A stretch of 64,000 nt of DNA, from assembly GCF_900155595.1 (NCBI RefSeq), contig NZ_FTPB01000002.1, forward strand, positions 186,001 to 250,000, read 5' to 3'. The notes under the pieces were generated by a model. It was not told where the DNA came from. It ran no database searches and saw nothing but the letters and a program-made list of their open reading frames with translations. How positions within the stretch are numbered: position 1 is the first letter of the stretch; every line of letters starts with the position of its first letter. This DNA is from Actinomyces mediterranea (lineage in GTDB: Bacteria > Actinomycetota > Actinomycetes > Actinomycetales > Actinomycetaceae). Positions 45,250 to 55,530 of the stretch are shown here, piece after piece. A program made the translations under genes and the position numbers.

Positions 45250-47859
45250 TCAGATGCGCTGCATCGGAGCCATTCGGACGAGGAGGCGCTTCTCCGTCTT
45301 CCCGAAGGCGACCCGTGCGACGGTGCGTTGTCCCTGGCCTTCCAGGCCGACGACGGTGCCCTCTCCCAGAGTCGCATGCGTGACGCGGTCGCCTACCGCG
45401 TATTGGGGGATCGGCGTGTCGCCGGGCTCCGTCTTCGACGCCGCAGGGGTGCCCATGCGGACGACGGGGCGGCTCGCCGCCATGCGTGTGCGGGCTCCGG
45501 CGCCGATGACGGGCCCATCGTCATCGCTCCAGGGGTTCCGGCTCTGATACGCCCGGCTCCAAGAGGCGGAACGGGCGTGCATCCGATCGTGAGCCGTCTC
45601 GACGCGCCGCACGTCGAGCAGCTGTTCGGGCAGGTCATCGAGGAATCGAGACGGCGGTAGCTCCTGCGGCGTCCCCCAGGCCGAACGCACGGCCGCCCTC
45701 GTGAGGTAGAGCCGTTCGCGCGCCCTCGTGATCGCAACATAGGCGAGGCGGCGCTCCTCTTGGAGTTCGTCGGGGTCGTTGAGGCTGCGCTGGTGGGGGA
45801 AGGTACCGTCTTCCATGCCGGTGACGAACACGGTCGGGAACTCCAGCCCCTTCGCGGTGTGGACCGTCATAAGGGTGACCTGTCCGGAGCGCTGGTCCTC
45901 GGCGGGGACCTGGTCGGAATCGGCGACTAAGGCGATCCTTTCCAGGAAGTCTGCGAGCGAACCTGCGGGGTTCGATGTTTCGAAGTCTTTGGCGACCGAA
46001 TGCAATTCGGCGAGGTTCTCAACCCGTGAAGCGTCTTGCGGGTCGTCGGATTTGCGCAACTCGGCGAGGTACCCGGTGCGGTCGAGGATTTCTTCGAGGA
46101 TCTTCGCGACTCCTACCCCGCTCGCATCCCCTGCGCGGACGATGACGAGGAGCCCCCAGAAGTCGGCAATAGCATTCGCTGCACGCGGAGTGAGGCCGAG
46201 GACGGTGCGCGTCTCATCGGCTTCGGCATCGTCGTGAGGGGCGACTGCCCATCCGATGCCCTCGCCCTCACCCGCAGGGCGCCCCTGGGCGCGCCACACG
46301 TCTGAGATCGCCTGTCCCAGGGAGATGCTGTAGCGGTCTGCGTGAGCGATGAGCGCCTCTTCCGCTTTGGTCCCGATTCCGCGCCTGGGCACGTTGAGGA
46401 TACGCCGCAGTGCGACCGTGTCATCGGGGTTCGAGACGGCTTGGAGGTAGGCGAGAGCGTCTTTGATCTCTTTGCGCTCGTAGAAGCGGGTACCGCCGAC
46501 GACGCGGTAGGGGATGCCCTGGCGGACGAGGAGTTCTTCGAGCGCCCGGGATTGCGCGTTCGTCCTGTAGAAGATCGCAATATCGCCCCAGGCGGCGTCC
46601 TCGTCGTGGAGTCGGTCGACCTCTGTGACGATGAAGCGCGCCTCATCGTGTTCAGAGTCCGCTGCATCCAGGATGATCTTCGCGCCGTCTCCCGATGCCG
46701 TCCACAAGTTCTTCTCCCGCCTGCCCTCGTTGCGGGAGATGACGGCGTTCGCCGCGGACAGGATGTTCTGAGTGGAGCGGTAGTTCTGTTCCAGCACAAT
46801 GGTGCGCGCCCCTGGGAAGTCGCGCTCGAACTCTTCGATATTGCGGATGGTGGCGCCGCGGAAGGCGTAGATCGACTGGTCGGAGTCGCCGACGACGGTG
46901 AGTTCGGCGGGTGCGACCCCATCGCTCCCATCGCCGGCGAGGCGCCGCACGAGGACGTATTGGGCGTGGTTCGTGTCCTGGTACTCGTCGACGAGGATGT
47001 GGCGGAAACGCCGGTGATAGTGCTCGGCCACTGCGGGGCGCGATTCGAGGAGTTGCACGGTGCGCATGATGAGATCGTCGAAGTCGAGGGCGTTCGACTG
47101 GCTCATGCGACGCGCATACTCGGCGTAGGTGCGGGCCACGATCTTCGACACGGGGTCCTTATGAACCGCGTCCGCGTAGGCCTCAGCGGTGATGAGCTCA
47201 TTCTTGAGGTCGGAGATCCGCGCGGCAACCATCTTCGGGGTGAAGCGTCTGATATCGACGTTATCCGCTTTGAGGATCATTTGAATAAGGCGCTGGGAAT
47301 CCTGCGCGTCGTAAATGGTGAAGGAGGATGTCAAGCCCGCCGCCTCGTGTTCTTGGCGCAGGATGCGAACGCACGCCGAGTGGAACGTCGATACCCACAT
47401 GCGGCGCGTCCGGTCGCCGACCAGCTCGAAGACCCTGTCGCGCATTTCTGCGGCCGCCTTGTTCGTGAAGGTGATCGCGAGGATCTGCCCTGCGCTTGCC
47501 CGCTCCGTCGCCAACAGGTGGGCGATCCGATGGGTGAGGACCCGGGTCTTGCCCGAGCCCGCACCAGCCATGATCAGTAGGGGCGAGCCCCCGTGGACGA
47601 CGGCGGCGCGCTGTTCGTCGTTGAGTCCGCGCAGCAGGGAGTCGGCGTCGGGGCCGCCCTCCCCTCCCCGTGCACCCGAATAGTGGGCGTTTGTCAGCCA
47701 TGACGGCTCCTCCGCAGGCGGAACCTCGCCATAGGCGTCGATGTCGAGCGTCGGCAGTTGGGGGGATGCGGTGTCCGGATCCCATTCGGGGACATTGCCA
47801 TCTGCATCCCAGAGGGCGTCAATGGGGCCGAAGTCGGGCAAAGCGGTGAAGTCAGTCAT
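45250..47859 (-). CDS. pcrA: ATP-dependent DNA helicase, UvrD/PcrA type
   Basis: 869 residues. Superfamily 1 helicase motifs in order: Q-motif LNDEQRAAV near residue 80, Walker A MAGAGSGKTR at 97-106, ITFTNKAAAEMRDR, VDEYQDTN, GDSDQSIYAFRGA, LEQNYRST, VTLMTVHTAKGLEFPTVFV and YVAITRARERLYL. The C-terminus has the PcrA-type YAVGDRVTHATLGEGTVVG domain, which contacts RNA polymerase in relatives. The unusual N-terminal 75 residues are acidic and probably disordered. It acts in DNA repair and replication conflict resolution. GAGGGG precedes the ATG. Confidence 0.95.
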   Translation of the reverse strand: MTDFTALPDFGPIDALWDADGNVPEWDPDTASPQLPTLDIDAYGEVPPAEEPSWLTNAHYSGARGGEGGPDADSLLRGLNDEQRAAVVHGGSPLLIMAGAGSGKTRVLTHRIAHLLATERASAGQILAITFTNKAAAEMRDRVFELVGDRTRRMWVSTFHSACVRILRQEHEAAGLTSSFTIYDAQDSQRLIQMILKADNVDIRRFTPKMVAARISDLKNELITAEAYADAVHKDPVSKIVARTYAEYARRMSQSNALDFDDLIMRTVQLLESRPAVAEHYHRRFRHILVDEYQDTNHAQYVLVRRLAGDGSDGVAPAELTVVGDSDQSIYAFRGATIRNIEEFERDFPGARTIVLEQNYRSTQNILSAANAVISRNEGRREKNLWTASGDGAKIILDAADSEHDEARFIVTEVDRLHDEDAAWGDIAIFYRTNAQSRALEELLVRQGIPYRVVGGTRFYERKEIKDALAYLQAVSNPDDTVALRRILNVPRRGIGTKAEEALIAHADRYSISLGQAISDVWRAQGRPAGEGEGIGWAVAPHDDAEADETRTVLGLTPRAANAIADFWGLLVIVRAGDASGVGVAKILEEILDRTGYLAELRKSDDPQDASRVENLAELHSVAKDFETSNPAGSLADFLERIALVADSDQVPAEDQRSGQVTLMTVHTAKGLEFPTVFVTGMEDGTFPHQRSLNDPDELQEERRLAYVAITRARERLYLTRAAVRSAWGTPQELPPSRFLDDLPEQLLDVRRVETAHDRMHARSASWSRAYQSRNPWSDDDGPVIGAGARTRMAASRPVVRMGTPAASKTEPGDTPIPQYAVGDRVTHATLGEGTVVGLEGQGQRTVARVAFGKTEKRLLVRMAPMQRI

Positions 47860-47950
47860 GGCCCCTCAAGCCTAAGCCAGTGCGGCGCCGTCTGCGATGC
47901 TCGCCCGTGCGGCCCCGTTGACGTTGTCGTCCCAGGCACTCATCGAATCC

Positions 47951-49441
47951 TTACTTCTTGCGGTAAAGAGATTTTGTCGCGTAGACGGGCTCGTTCGTCA
48001 CCTGGATGCCGAGGGAGCGGAAGATCCCCTCGTCGACGGGGCCGAGGATCGTTGACGTGTGCACATCACATCCCCTGAGGGCTCCGATGTGGTCGAGGGC
48101 GCGGCGCGCGTGCTCATCGGTCGACGCGGACACGGCGAGGGCGATGAGCACCTCGTCCGTGTGCAGGCGGGGGTTGCGCGACCCCAGGTGGCGGGTCTTG
48201 AGGGTCTGGATCGGTTCGATCGCCTGCGGCGAGAGCACGTTGATGGAGTCGTCGATCCCTGCGAGCACTTTGAGCGCATTGAGCAGCATCGCCGAAGAGC
48301 AGCCGAGCAGCGCCGAAGTCTTACCCGTCACGATCGTGCCATCGGACAACTCGATCGCAGCCGAGGGGGCCTTCGTCGCCTTCGCGATTCTCAGCGTCGG
48401 CGAGACGACGGGCCGGTCCTCGGGCGTGATCCCCAACTTCGTCATGAGCAGTGCGATCCGTTCGGACTGGACGGGTTCGGCGAGTTCCTTCTTCTCCGTG
48501 ACGAGGGCTTTGTAGTAGCGGCGGATCACCTCTTGTTCGGATGCTCGCCTGCACGCCTCGTCGTCGCAGATCGACAGGCCCGCCATGTTGACGCCCATGT
48601 CGGTGGGCGACTGGTAGGGGGATTCGCCGAGGATTTCTGTGAACAGGCGGTCAAGGACGGGGAAGATCTCCACGTCGCGGTTGTAGTTGACGGCCTGGAC
48701 TCCGTGGGCCGCCAGATGGAAGGGGTCGATCATGTTGACGTCGTCAAGGTCGGCGGTTGCGGCCTCGTAGGCGATATTTACCGGGTGGTCGAGCGGCAGG
48801 TTCCAGATCGGGAAGGTCTCCCACTTGGCGTAGCCGGAGCGGATGCCCCGCTTGTGATCGTGGTAGAGCTGAGACAGGCAGGTCGCCATTTTGCCCGAAC
48901 CGGGGCCGGGCGCGGTTATGACGATGAGGTCACGACTCGTTTCGATGTACTCGTTGCGCCCGTACCCGTGATCGGAGACGATCCGGGCGACGTCATTGGG
49001 GTACCCGGGGATTGGGAAGTGCCGGTAGACGCGGATGCCGAGTTTCTCGAAGCGGCGTTTGACGGCCTTCGCCTCGCGGTTGTCGTCGCTCCATTGGGTG
49101 ATGACGACGCTGCCGACGAAGAGGTCGTAGTCGCGGAATGCGTCGATGTGGCGCAGTACCTCGTCCTCGTAGCTAGTGCCGAGGTCGGCGCGCACTTTGC
49201 GGCGCTGGAAGTCGTGGGCGTTGACGGCGACGATGATCTCGACATCGTCTTTGAGCTCGGACAGCATGACGATCTTGTTGTCCGGGGTGAATCCGGGGAG
49301 GACCCGGGAGGCGTGCATGTCGTCGATGAGTTTGCCGCCGAACTCCAGGTAGAGCTTCCCGCCGAATTGCGCGCGGCGCTCAGCGATATGCGATGACTGC
49401 AGGCGCAGGTACTTGTCACGATCAAACCCGGTACGGTGCAT
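47951..49441 (-). CDS. DUF1846 family protein
   Basis: 496 residues, full family length. It shows the family hallmarks [20 protein letters not shown] near the start, [20 protein letters not shown] (a P-loop-like segment near residue 175), [38 protein letters not shown] and [20 protein letters not shown]. Crystal structures exist for the family but no agreed function. GGAGGAACC precedes the ATG. Confidence 0.93.
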   Translation of the reverse strand: MHRTGFDRDKYLRLQSSHIAERRAQFGGKLYLEFGGKLIDDMHASRVLPGFTPDNKIVMLSELKDDVEIIVAVNAHDFQRRKVRADLGTSYEDEVLRHIDAFRDYDLFVGSVVITQWSDDNREAKAVKRRFEKLGIRVYRHFPIPGYPNDVARIVSDHGYGRNEYIETSRDLIVITAPGPGSGKMATCLSQLYHDHKRGIRSGYAKWETFPIWNLPLDHPVNIAYEAATADLDDVNMIDPFHLAAHGVQAVNYNRDVEIFPVLDRLFTEILGESPYQSPTDMGVNMAGLSICDDEACRRASEQEVIRRYYKALVTEKKELAEPVQSERIALLMTKLGITPEDRPVVSPTLRIAKATKAPSAAIELSDGTIVTGKTSALLGCSSAMLLNALKVLAGIDDSINVLSPQAIEPIQTLKTRHLGSRNPRLHTDEVLIALAVSASTDEHARRALDHIGALRGCDVHTSTILGPVDEGIFRSLGIQVTNEPVYATKSLYRKK

Positions 49442-49617
49442 GGTTCCTCCGAATGTCCACGCTCAACGACTCACCGGGGTTTTATCCTATCGCCTCAAGC
49501 GTCGGTGCACGCCAGAATCTTGCCTCCGGTCGTCCGCCGATGTGTGATGCTGACGAACGGTGGCCTGTTGTCCGAGTCACCCCGGTGGACCCCGCTGCCC
49601 GATTGCGTGCTCCGGGA

Positions 49618-50268
49618 TCAGACGATGTGGCGCTGAACCGCCCATCGTGTCAGTTCATTGCGGTTCGACAATTGCAGCTTGCGCAGCACCGCCGACACGT
49701 GTGTCTCTACGGTCTTCACAGAGATGAACAGTTCGTGCCCGACTTCTTTATACGTGTATCCGCGGGCGATGAGGCGCATCACTTCCTGTTCGCGGGCGCT
49801 CAACAGGTCGAGTTCGTCGTCGCCGATGGCGACCTGTCCCGTACCGAAGGCGTCGAGGACGAATCCGGCGAGCCGGGGGCTGAATGCCGCATCCCCCGCT
49901 GCGACGCGCTGAATCGCCTCAACGAGGTCGGCGGTCGAGATCGACTTGGTGACGTAGCCGCGCGCCCCTGAACGGATGACTTGAACGACGTCTTCAGGAG
50001 AGTCGGACACAGACAGGGCCAAGAATCGCAGTCCCTCGATGTCCTGGCAGCGCGCTGAGACCTCGGCGCCACCGCCTCCCCTTCCGCCCGGCAGGTGTAC
50101 GTCGAGGAGCGCCACATCGGGGCGCAGTTCGTGGCATGCGGCGATCGCGCCGTCCACGTCGGCCGCCTCTCCGAGGATCTCGAGGTCGGCGCCGGAGTTC
50201 TCCAGTTCGGCGCGCACTCCGGCGCGCACCATCGGATGGTCGTCGATGACGATGAGTCGGACAGTCAT
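49618..50268 (-). CDS. Response regulator, NarL/LuxR type
   Basis: 216 residues. Receiver domain: VIDDHPMVRAG at the start, phosphate acceptor Asp56 in ALLDVHLPGG, and the Lys in GYVTKSI. The C-terminal LuxR HTH is LSAREQEVMRLIARGYTYKE and ISVKTVETHVSAVLRKLQLS. The ATG overlaps the kinase stop (ATGA), and GAGAAGGAG lies upstream. It is the partner of the PspC-type kinase and probably acts on envelope-stress genes, including the divergent PspC gene. Confidence 0.94.
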   Translation of the reverse strand: MTVRLIVIDDHPMVRAGVRAELENSGADLEILGEAADVDGAIAACHELRPDVALLDVHLPGGRGGGGAEVSARCQDIEGLRFLALSVSDSPEDVVQVIRSGARGYVTKSISTADLVEAIQRVAAGDAAFSPRLAGFVLDAFGTGQVAIGDDELDLLSAREQEVMRLIARGYTYKEVGHELFISVKTVETHVSAVLRKLQLSNRNELTRWAVQRHIV

Positions 50269-51596
50269 TGTTCTCCTTCTCGAACCGGCTGCGCCGGCGT
50301 CTGGGGTGTGGTGGGGAGTCGGAGCGCCACTTCGGTACCCGATTCCCGGCATCGGATCGTGGCGGAACCTCCGACGCGCTCCATTCTGCCGATGATCGAG
50401 TCTCTCACTCCATGGCGGTCATCGGGGATGGAGTCGATGTTGAATCCGTTCCCGCTGTCCTTGATGAACGCCTCGATCGCGGTGGGCATCACTTCGATGT
50501 AGACGGACACCGGGGAGCTGCCGTGGCGCACCGCATTCGCGACTGCCTCCCCCAGTGCTGCGACGAGCGCAAGTTCGCCGGGGCCGGGTCGCGTGTCGGA
50601 CACGGTGACGACGTCGATGGGGACCCCGTAGCGGCCCTCTACGACGCCAACGCTCTCCCTTACTGCTTCAGCGAGGGAGTCCGCCGCCTGTTCGCGCCCG
50701 GTGTAGAGCCACGAGCGCAACTCCCTCTCCTCGGTGAGGGCGAGGGCGCGCACGCGCGTCGGGTCCTCCGCGGAGGCTCGGATGAGGGTGAGCGTCTGGA
50801 GGACGGAGTCGTGCAGGTGCGCTGCAATGTCGGCCCGTTCGGCGTCGCGCACCTGTTGCTCTTGACTGGCGGAGAGATCCTTAGAGGTGCGGATCCACAG
50901 GGGGATGAGGGCGAAGAGGACGCCCGCGACGACGGCAGCGCCGATGACCCCTCCGCGCAGGAGGATACGCCCGGGGTCGCCCCTGCCGACGAGCCCGACG
51001 ATCCCGACGATGACGAGGGCGATCCCGGAGGTCACCATGATGAGGAAGGATGAGCTCTTCCACGTGCTGAGGCGGGTCCCCTGACTCCAGACGAGGCCGA
51101 TGCCGATGAGCACCGTTCCGGCTGAGACGATGTCGCGAACCTCTGCGACCCCCGCACCTGCGAGGATCGCAGCGCCGACGGCTCCGATCAAGATGATGCT
51201 TCCCGCCAGGAGCAATCGATTGCGATTCGCGAGACGGGTCCGGTCCTCCCCGACCGCTTTAAGCGCCGACGCGAGTGTGCCGCTCGGCGCCCCGGAGTTG
51301 TAGGTGTCCTTCGGGAGCATGATGGCGAGCCACAGATAGAGCATGATTCCCGCGCCGAAGAAGAACGCGAGGACGACCACGATCCAGCGGATGGCCGTCA
51401 CAGACACTCCGGAGTGAACCGACAGGCCAGAGCAGACGCCCGCCATCCACGGGGTGGGCATATCTGCCGATGTCGCGGTCGCACGTCGAAGCGGGGGCTT
51501 CACGACGGCGGGCTGCGGGGGGATCCACGGGGGTACGGCGCCGGGGCGGTACCCGCGGTTCAGCCGCGGCGGCATCTGTCCATCGTGGAAACTCAC
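50265..51596 (-). CDS. Sensor histidine kinase with N-terminal PspC domain
   Basis: 443 residues. A PspC domain (MAGVCSGLSVHSGVSVTAIR and helix) spans about 38-96, four more helices lie between 125 and 235, the dimerisation box ERADIAAHLHDSVLQTLTLI holds the phosphorylated His262, and the ATPase has EAVANAVRHG near 350 and DSGNGFN. This HisKA_3 form with PspC resembles actinobacterial envelope-stress sensors. The start is GTG at 51596 without a clear ribosome site. Confidence 0.92.
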   Translation of the reverse strand: MSFHDGQMPPRLNRGYRPGAVPPWIPPQPAVVKPPLRRATATSADMPTPWMAGVCSGLSVHSGVSVTAIRWIVVVLAFFFGAGIMLYLWLAIMLPKDTYNSGAPSGTLASALKAVGEDRTRLANRNRLLLAGSIILIGAVGAAILAGAGVAEVRDIVSAGTVLIGIGLVWSQGTRLSTWKSSSFLIMVTSGIALVIVGIVGLVGRGDPGRILLRGGVIGAAVVAGVLFALIPLWIRTSKDLSASQEQQVRDAERADIAAHLHDSVLQTLTLIRASAEDPTRVRALALTEERELRSWLYTGREQAADSLAEAVRESVGVVEGRYGVPIDVVTVSDTRPGPGELALVAALGEAVANAVRHGSSPVSVYIEVMPTAIEAFIKDSGNGFNIDSIPDDRHGVRDSIIGRMERVGGSATIRCRESGTEVALRLPTTPQTPAQPVREGEQ

Positions 51597-51710
51597 CGGA
51601 TCATCTTCACATGCCGCGTGCAGAATCAGTGTGTTTCATGGGCTCAATCAGGGAATGATCAGGGCTCTCCCCAATTTCGTGACACAGCGTCATCGAGGAG
51701 AGTTATTGCT

Positions 51711-53432
51711 ATGAACACGCACTCTCCTCACTCGGACGCCAATGGCCACACGCCTACCGGGCCGACTCCTCCCGGTGGCGGGGCCCCGCCTTCGTCCTCG
51801 TATGGAGCATCCCAGTATGCGCACAACGGCGCCCAGGGGGCTCCCCACGTCGGACCTCAGCCCCAGCCCTCCCCGCAGCAGCCGTCCAGACCGCCGGGCT
51901 TCTTCAACGCCCTCCGTTACAGCGGCTGGTACCGCGCGGAACGGCGCACCATCGGCGGCGTGTGCTCCGGAGTGTCTGCGCGCACCGGATGGGACTTGAC
52001 GCTTGTTCGCGGTCTGACCATCATCATGATTCTGCTGTCCCCTCCTCTCATGGCGATCTACGGCCTCGCGTGGGCGTTCCTGCCAGAGCAGCGCGATGGC
52101 CGCATCCACGCCGAGCAGCTGATCAGAGGCTACTTCGACGCCGCACAAGTCGGCGCTGGCATTCTCTTCCTCATGGGTGCGACGAGCTACTTCCCCCTGT
52201 CGGGCCTGTTCGGCGATTCCAGACTCGGCGGATTGTCCACAATCGCATTCCTCGTCGCACTCGTTGTCATCATCGTGGCGCTCGTCGCCTCCCAGAATCA
52301 ACATGTTGCACCCCCGTCGTATCCGGCGCCGACCGCCGCTGCGGGCTCCTTCCCCCATTACGCGGCGCCCATGAATGCGTCGATGCCGCCGCAATACGCC
52401 ACGCCCAACCCTGCTGGTGACTGGCGGACAATGGGAGGACCCGCGCAGGCCGCCCCTCCTCACATCCAGCCCCCGCAGTCCTTCCCCGCGATGCACTACC
52501 CGCCGACAGCGCCCGTGTGGACGCCACCGTTGCACGCTCCTATCAAGACCGTGTCGCGGCGCGTCAATCTCGCGGTGACAGGCCTCGTGATCCTCACAAT
52601 GGCAGTCACCTTCTACCTGATGTACCGCGCCATGTCCCAGTTGGAGAACGTGTACGCCGACAGCTCCGACGCGATCGCCATCGGCCTCATCGGCGGAGGA
52701 ATATGCCTGCTGATCGTCGGCATCGCCCTCGCGATCGCCTCATTGCACAACCGCAATTCGTCCTGGCTCGTCGTCTTCTCAGTGATCGGCTTCTTCCTCG
52801 CCTTCCCAACGATGTTCATCGGATCGCTTCGAACGGAGATCGGAGCCGGGGCGTACACCTCTCCGCCCAACGCTGCGGCATACGACTGGACCGCCGACAC
52901 TGTGTCCGGTGATGCCAGCAACTATTCGGCGACGATCAATCTGACGGCGGCGCCGAATTCAACCGTCAAAACGATTGATGTCGCCTCGTCAGTAGTCGAT
53001 CTGTCGATTATTGCACGCCAGGATCAACCGATTCGAATTCTGTGCAACGACGAGATCGACGAGGTCACCACCGTGCGTTCGAATTCCGGTGAACAGGCAC
53101 CAATCGATTGGGTGATGGCGCTCAAGTCGTGCAGCGAGACGGTCAATGATGAGTCGACTGCGCCGCCATACGCCGTGACGTCGGATTCGTGGAGTGACGA
53201 GGGCGGCCTCACGATCCGAATTCACGACTGGCTGATGGGTCTGACATTTGTTGAAATGCCGCCTCTCGACATGCAGCCGTCGCCGCAGTCCGGCGCGGCA
53301 ACCGATGACTCATCACAATCCGGCACCCCGCAGTCGGGCGGACTCCCTGAGGCGGCATCCGGTTCCGCTTCTTCAGCGACCGTCGCCGGCGAATTCTCGA
53401 CCGATGTTTTCCGCCATGTAAGGAGTGCATGA
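51711..53432 (+). CDS. PspC-domain membrane protein
   Basis: 573 residues. A Pro/Gly-rich cytoplasmic N-terminus (1-60) precedes a PspC domain (about 66-125: RTIGGVCSGVSARTGWDLTL), then two helix pairs (about 150-200 and 285-365) and an extracytoplasmic adhesin-like region with a Ser/Gln/Pro-rich end. GAGGAGAG precedes the ATG at 51711. It is divergent from the PspC kinase and probably regulated by it. Confidence 0.88.
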   Translation: MNTHSPHSDANGHTPTGPTPPGGGAPPSSSYGASQYAHNGAQGAPHVGPQPQPSPQQPSRPPGFFNALRYSGWYRAERRTIGGVCSGVSARTGWDLTLVRGLTIIMILLSPPLMAIYGLAWAFLPEQRDGRIHAEQLIRGYFDAAQVGAGILFLMGATSYFPLSGLFGDSRLGGLSTIAFLVALVVIIVALVASQNQHVAPPSYPAPTAAAGSFPHYAAPMNASMPPQYATPNPAGDWRTMGGPAQAAPPHIQPPQSFPAMHYPPTAPVWTPPLHAPIKTVSRRVNLAVTGLVILTMAVTFYLMYRAMSQLENVYADSSDAIAIGLIGGGICLLIVGIALAIASLHNRNSSWLVVFSVIGFFLAFPTMFIGSLRTEIGAGAYTSPPNAAAYDWTADTVSGDASNYSATINLTAAPNSTVKTIDVASSVVDLSIIARQDQPIRILCNDEIDEVTTVRSNSGEQAPIDWVMALKSCSETVNDESTAPPYAVTSDSWSDEGGLTIRIHDWLMGLTFVEMPPLDMQPSPQSGAATDDSSQSGTPQSGGLPEAASGSASSATVAGEFSTDVFRHVRSA

Positions 53433-53890
53433 TGACACGCGACCAGTCCTCCACCGAAGAGCTTCCGACTCCCGAGAACATGACATCGGCTCCGACCATC
53501 GAGCAGCCGCCGACGGCTCCCACCACCGAGATCCCGGCTCCCTCGACGTCTGGAGACGATGCCCCCTTTCCTCGCAATGGTGAGTCGCCGTCCTCCGTTG
53601 AGAATGATGCGGCGCCTGCGACCGATACTGCCGCTGGCGTGAAGTCCAAGGTGTGGACAGCGGCGGATGCCTCACCCGTCGAGCAACCTACGGATTCCGG
53701 TATCCGGATCGGACAGCTGATCTGGGCGTGCATCGTGATCCTCACGGGCGTCTTCCTCATCGCCATGGCATTCCTCAGTCATATCGACTTGCCGCTGCTC
53801 CTCATCGGTTTGGTCGCAGTTCTGGGAGTCGCCCTCATCGGCGCCGCATTCTTCGTCGGCAAGGATCCCGTCGAACAGACGTCGCACTGA
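53429..53890 (+). CDS. Small membrane protein with Pro/Thr-rich N-terminus
   Basis: 153 residues. The first 90 are disordered, rich in Pro, Thr, Ser and Glu; two helices follow (about 94-116 and 120-142). It overlaps the PspC gene by 4 bp with AAGGAG upstream, so both are made together, probably as envelope-stress partners. Family not recognised. Confidence 0.82.
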   Translation: MMTRDQSSTEELPTPENMTSAPTIEQPPTAPTTEIPAPSTSGDDAPFPRNGESPSSVENDAAPATDTAAGVKSKVWTAADASPVEQPTDSGIRIGQLIWACIVILTGVFLIAMAFLSHIDLPLLLIGLVAVLGVALIGAAFFVGKDPVEQTSH

Positions 53891-53914
53891 GCAGACACTC
53901 ATACAGTCGCACGA

Positions 53915-53956
53915 CGGGGGTGTGGATAGAGAGCTTCCTCTCTATCCACACCCCCG
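53915..53956 (+). terminator. Strong hairpin terminator after the PspC operon
   Basis: A perfect 19-bp stem (53915-53933 with 53938-53956, arm starting CGGGGGTGTGGATAGAGAG) and a CTTC loop. It is only weakly followed by T residues. Confidence 0.85.
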
Positions 53957-54043
53957 TTGGCACTGTGCGGAATAGTTGCGTTGGCTACTTCTCCGGTTTT
54001 CCCCTTAACACCGCCGCATAGGGCTGTTTAGCATGTATTCATC

Positions 54044-55480
54044 ATGGCTATTTCATCGTCACTGTCCACAGTGAAAATCGCAGCGATCGGCGCTGGCGCA
54101 GTCATCCTCGTCGTCGCAGGCGGGTCGACTGCATACGCACTGCATTACGGGGATCGGGCTCTGCCCAATACGACGCTCGCCGGTCACAATGTGTCCGGAA
54201 TGAGCCACGACGAGGTCGTCGCCCTCGTCGCCGACCTCAAGCAGACCCTCACCATCACGGCCGCCGTCGGCAATGACACGACGGTGCTGCCCCTCACCGA
54301 CCTCGGCGTCACTATCGATGAGAACGCCACCGCAGATGCGGTCCTCACGAAGAGCGAATCGCTCGTCGGTCGTTTCTCCGCCCTCGTGTCCCCGGCTGTA
54401 GTTCCCGTCGTCGCTACCCGGAGCGAGGCTGCTGTCGACGCCTATGCGGAACGGCTCGCCGCCATACAGGGACCGGCGCCCAAGTCTGCGACCGTCTCAG
54501 CGACCCCCGCGGGCACCTTCGTCGTGACGCCGGGCGAACGGGGCTCCGTGGTCGATCCCACTGCGCTCAAAGACGCCATTACCGAAGCGCTATCAACCCT
54601 GAGCTCCCAGAACGTCCAGCTTGACGTTCAGATCGTCGATCCGACGGTGACGACGCAAGAGGCGCAGGCGGTTGCGGATCAGGCGGAGAAGCTCATCGCC
54701 CCTCAGGTCGAGTTGACCGATGGCATCGATACTTTCACGGCGAGCATCGCCGAGAAGGCGTCGTGGGTTGTCCTCCCCGAAGAAGCCGACTCAGGTGCTG
54801 TGGTCTCGTTCGACGATGAGAAGATCGCCGCATGGGTCAATGCGACTGCTGAGAAGACGAATGTCGCTCCGACGTCAATCATCAACAATGTCAATGCTGC
54901 GGGAACCGTTCTCGTCGAGGGCGCCAGGCCCGGTAAGAGCGGCCTATCCGTGAATAACGCCCCCCAGGTCGCCGCGGACTTGACTCGCGCTTTGAACGCG
55001 GGAGCCGACTTCTCGTCCAGTTTCAACTATGACACCGTGGAACCGAAGGTCGAGAGCCGCGAGGTGATGGCGGGGTATGAGAACTACGTGTACCCGATGA
55101 CCGAGGGCGAGAAGTGGATCGACGTTGATCTCACCGGCAATCGGGTCACCCTGTACGAGGGGCAGACCGTCATCGGCGGCCCCTACGCCGTGAACCACGG
55201 CTCTCCGGGACACGAGACGGTGACCGGGCTCTACCACATCTATCTGCAATACGAGAAGCAGGATATGGGCTGCACCGAGGGCTGGTCCTACTGTGCGAAG
55301 GACGTTCCGTGGGTCTCCTACTTCACGGGCTCCTACGCGCTGCACGGCGCGCCCTGGGTATCCACCTTCGGCAGCGGCTCCGTCAACGGCTCACACGGCT
55401 GCGTGAACATGCCCGTTGACGCGGCGTATGCCCTCTACACCTGGGCGCCGATTGGGACTCCCGTCAAGAGCCACTACTGA
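54044..55480 (+). CDS. L,D-transpeptidase (YkuD) with N-terminal membrane anchor
   Basis: 478 residues. A helix at about 8-32 anchors the protein. Two peptidoglycan-binding-like domains (about 40-330, PG_binding_4 type, with ALPNTTLAGHNVSGMSHDEV) lead to the YkuD domain: KWIDVDLTGNRVTLYEGQTV, VNHGSPGHETVTGLYHIYLQ, YALHGAPW and the catalytic SHGCVNMP with the Cys near residue 453. It makes 3-3 cross-links or attaches groups to the cell wall outside the membrane. No clear ribosome site precedes the ATG. Confidence 0.93.
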   Translation: MAISSSLSTVKIAAIGAGAVILVVAGGSTAYALHYGDRALPNTTLAGHNVSGMSHDEVVALVADLKQTLTITAAVGNDTTVLPLTDLGVTIDENATADAVLTKSESLVGRFSALVSPAVVPVVATRSEAAVDAYAERLAAIQGPAPKSATVSATPAGTFVVTPGERGSVVDPTALKDAITEALSTLSSQNVQLDVQIVDPTVTTQEAQAVADQAEKLIAPQVELTDGIDTFTASIAEKASWVVLPEEADSGAVVSFDDEKIAAWVNATAEKTNVAPTSIINNVNAAGTVLVEGARPGKSGLSVNNAPQVAADLTRALNAGADFSSSFNYDTVEPKVESREVMAGYENYVYPMTEGEKWIDVDLTGNRVTLYEGQTVIGGPYAVNHGSPGHETVTGLYHIYLQYEKQDMGCTEGWSYCAKDVPWVSYFTGSYALHGAPWVSTFGSGSVNGSHGCVNMPVDAAYALYTWAPIGTPVKSHY

Positions 55481-55488
55481 TGGTTGTG

Positions 55489-55530
55489 TGCACGTTGAGG
55501 ACGGTCCTGTTGGATCGCCCTCAACGTGCA
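55489..55530 (+). terminator. Hairpin after the L,D-transpeptidase gene
   Basis: Perfect 12-bp stem TGCACGTTGAGG/CCTCAACGTGCA with an 18-base loop, 9 bp after the stop. Confidence 0.65.

Noticed and set aside
51414-51710. Upstream extension of the PspC gene
   Set aside because: It is antisense to the start of the histidine kinase; the ATG at 51711 has a clear ribosome site.
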